NCBI GenBank assembly: GCA_019136935.1
Contig: JAGVTI010000164.1
Coordinates: forward strand, 1 to 5,775
DNA: 5,775 bases
Direction of reading: 5' to 3'
Source: Deltaproteobacteria bacterium
GTDB taxonomy: Bacteria; Desulfobacterota; Syntrophia; Syntrophales; JAAYKM01
The notes beneath the pieces are model-generated. The model was not told the DNA's origin, searched no databases, and worked only from the letters and a program-made list of their open reading frames with translations. Positions 5,621-5,775 of this stretch are shown piece after piece (the stretch's first letter is position 1; each line of letters begins with the position of its first letter). Position numbers and translations under genes: made by a program.

Positions 5621-5775
5621 TTAACAAGAAACGAGTTTATTTTTCGATGAAAATAGGATTTTCGTTCGATAAATTTGCGGCAATTCATCCAGGAACCGGT
5701 TTATCAGAGATCGGATCAGCTCTTTGGAATTTTCCACAATGGCGCTCAATGTCTGCTCAAGCAAGGTCATCAGGA
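5621..5775 (-). CDS. Possible C-terminal end of an unrecognised ORF (partial)
   Basis: A minus-strand reading frame enters from the right edge and stays open for 50 codons (5624-5773) to a TAA at 5621-5623. It contains a plausible amphipathic helix (LLEQTLSAIVENSKELIRSL, starting three residues into the visible frame) and ends KNKLVSC. I do not recognise it. The stretch is richer in A+T than the neighbouring genes and uses codons such as ATA, CTA and TTT, so it could be a foreign gene, a decayed gene or chance. A plus-strand frame from an ATG at 5647 is also open to the edge and cannot be excluded, so this call is weak. Confidence 0.3.
   Translation of the reverse strand, partial: LMTLLEQTLSAIVENSKELIRSLINRFLDELPQIYRTKILFSSKNKLVSC

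Noticed and set aside
5647..5775. Plus-strand ORF starting at ATG 5647 and open to the edge
   Set aside because: No ribosome site or promoter, no recognisable motif, and it lies opposite a slightly more protein-like minus frame; too short to decide.

Overview
The window (about 57-58% G+C by eye) reads as an ordinary bacterial chromosome segment. Every convincing gene lies on the minus strand, so in transcription order the window runs from right (5775) to left (1). Gene order and protein character (short Obg without a C-terminal extension followed directly by proB, an L27 with no N-terminal extension, a radical SAM/DUF2344 fusion beside rplU) suggest a deltaproteobacterium in the broad sense (Desulfobacterota, perhaps Syntrophus-like). 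This placement is an inference from layout and remembered family patterns, not from a search.

Right part (5775-5041): an AT-richer stretch of about 335 bases. It carries the possible tail of an unrecognised minus-strand ORF (stop at 5621) and a probable leader region. A 128-residue protein of unknown function follows (5053-5439). Middle (2554-5040): 12 bases later begins an 828-residue fusion protein. It joins a B12-binding-like domain, a radical SAM domain (CxxxCxxC) and a C-terminal DUF2344/TIGR03936-type domain. Its chemistry is not known to me. These two genes form a probable two-gene operon.

A 212-base gap (2342-2553) separates them from the ribosomal genes. It holds the best promoter of the window (TTGACA-17-TAGAGT, minus strand), preceded by a perfect 14-bp tandem duplication with A-tracts. 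The left part then reads rplU (L21), rpmA (L27), a CspA-type cold-shock protein, two consecutive terminator-like hairpins, obg (ribosome-assembly GTPase) and the first 135 codons of proB (glutamate 5-kinase), which leaves the window at base 1.

rplU, rpmA and obg form a very widely conserved 50S-biogenesis cluster. The local oddities are the csp gene between rpmA and obg, the two hairpins ahead of obg (the second ends within about a dozen bases of the obg start), and the lack of rng and prp/ysxB genes that often accompany this cluster. A testable idea is that the cold-shock protein, an RNA chaperone whose E. coli relatives act as antiterminators, influences readthrough into obg-proB. No mobile element, CRISPR array, tRNA or rRNA was seen.
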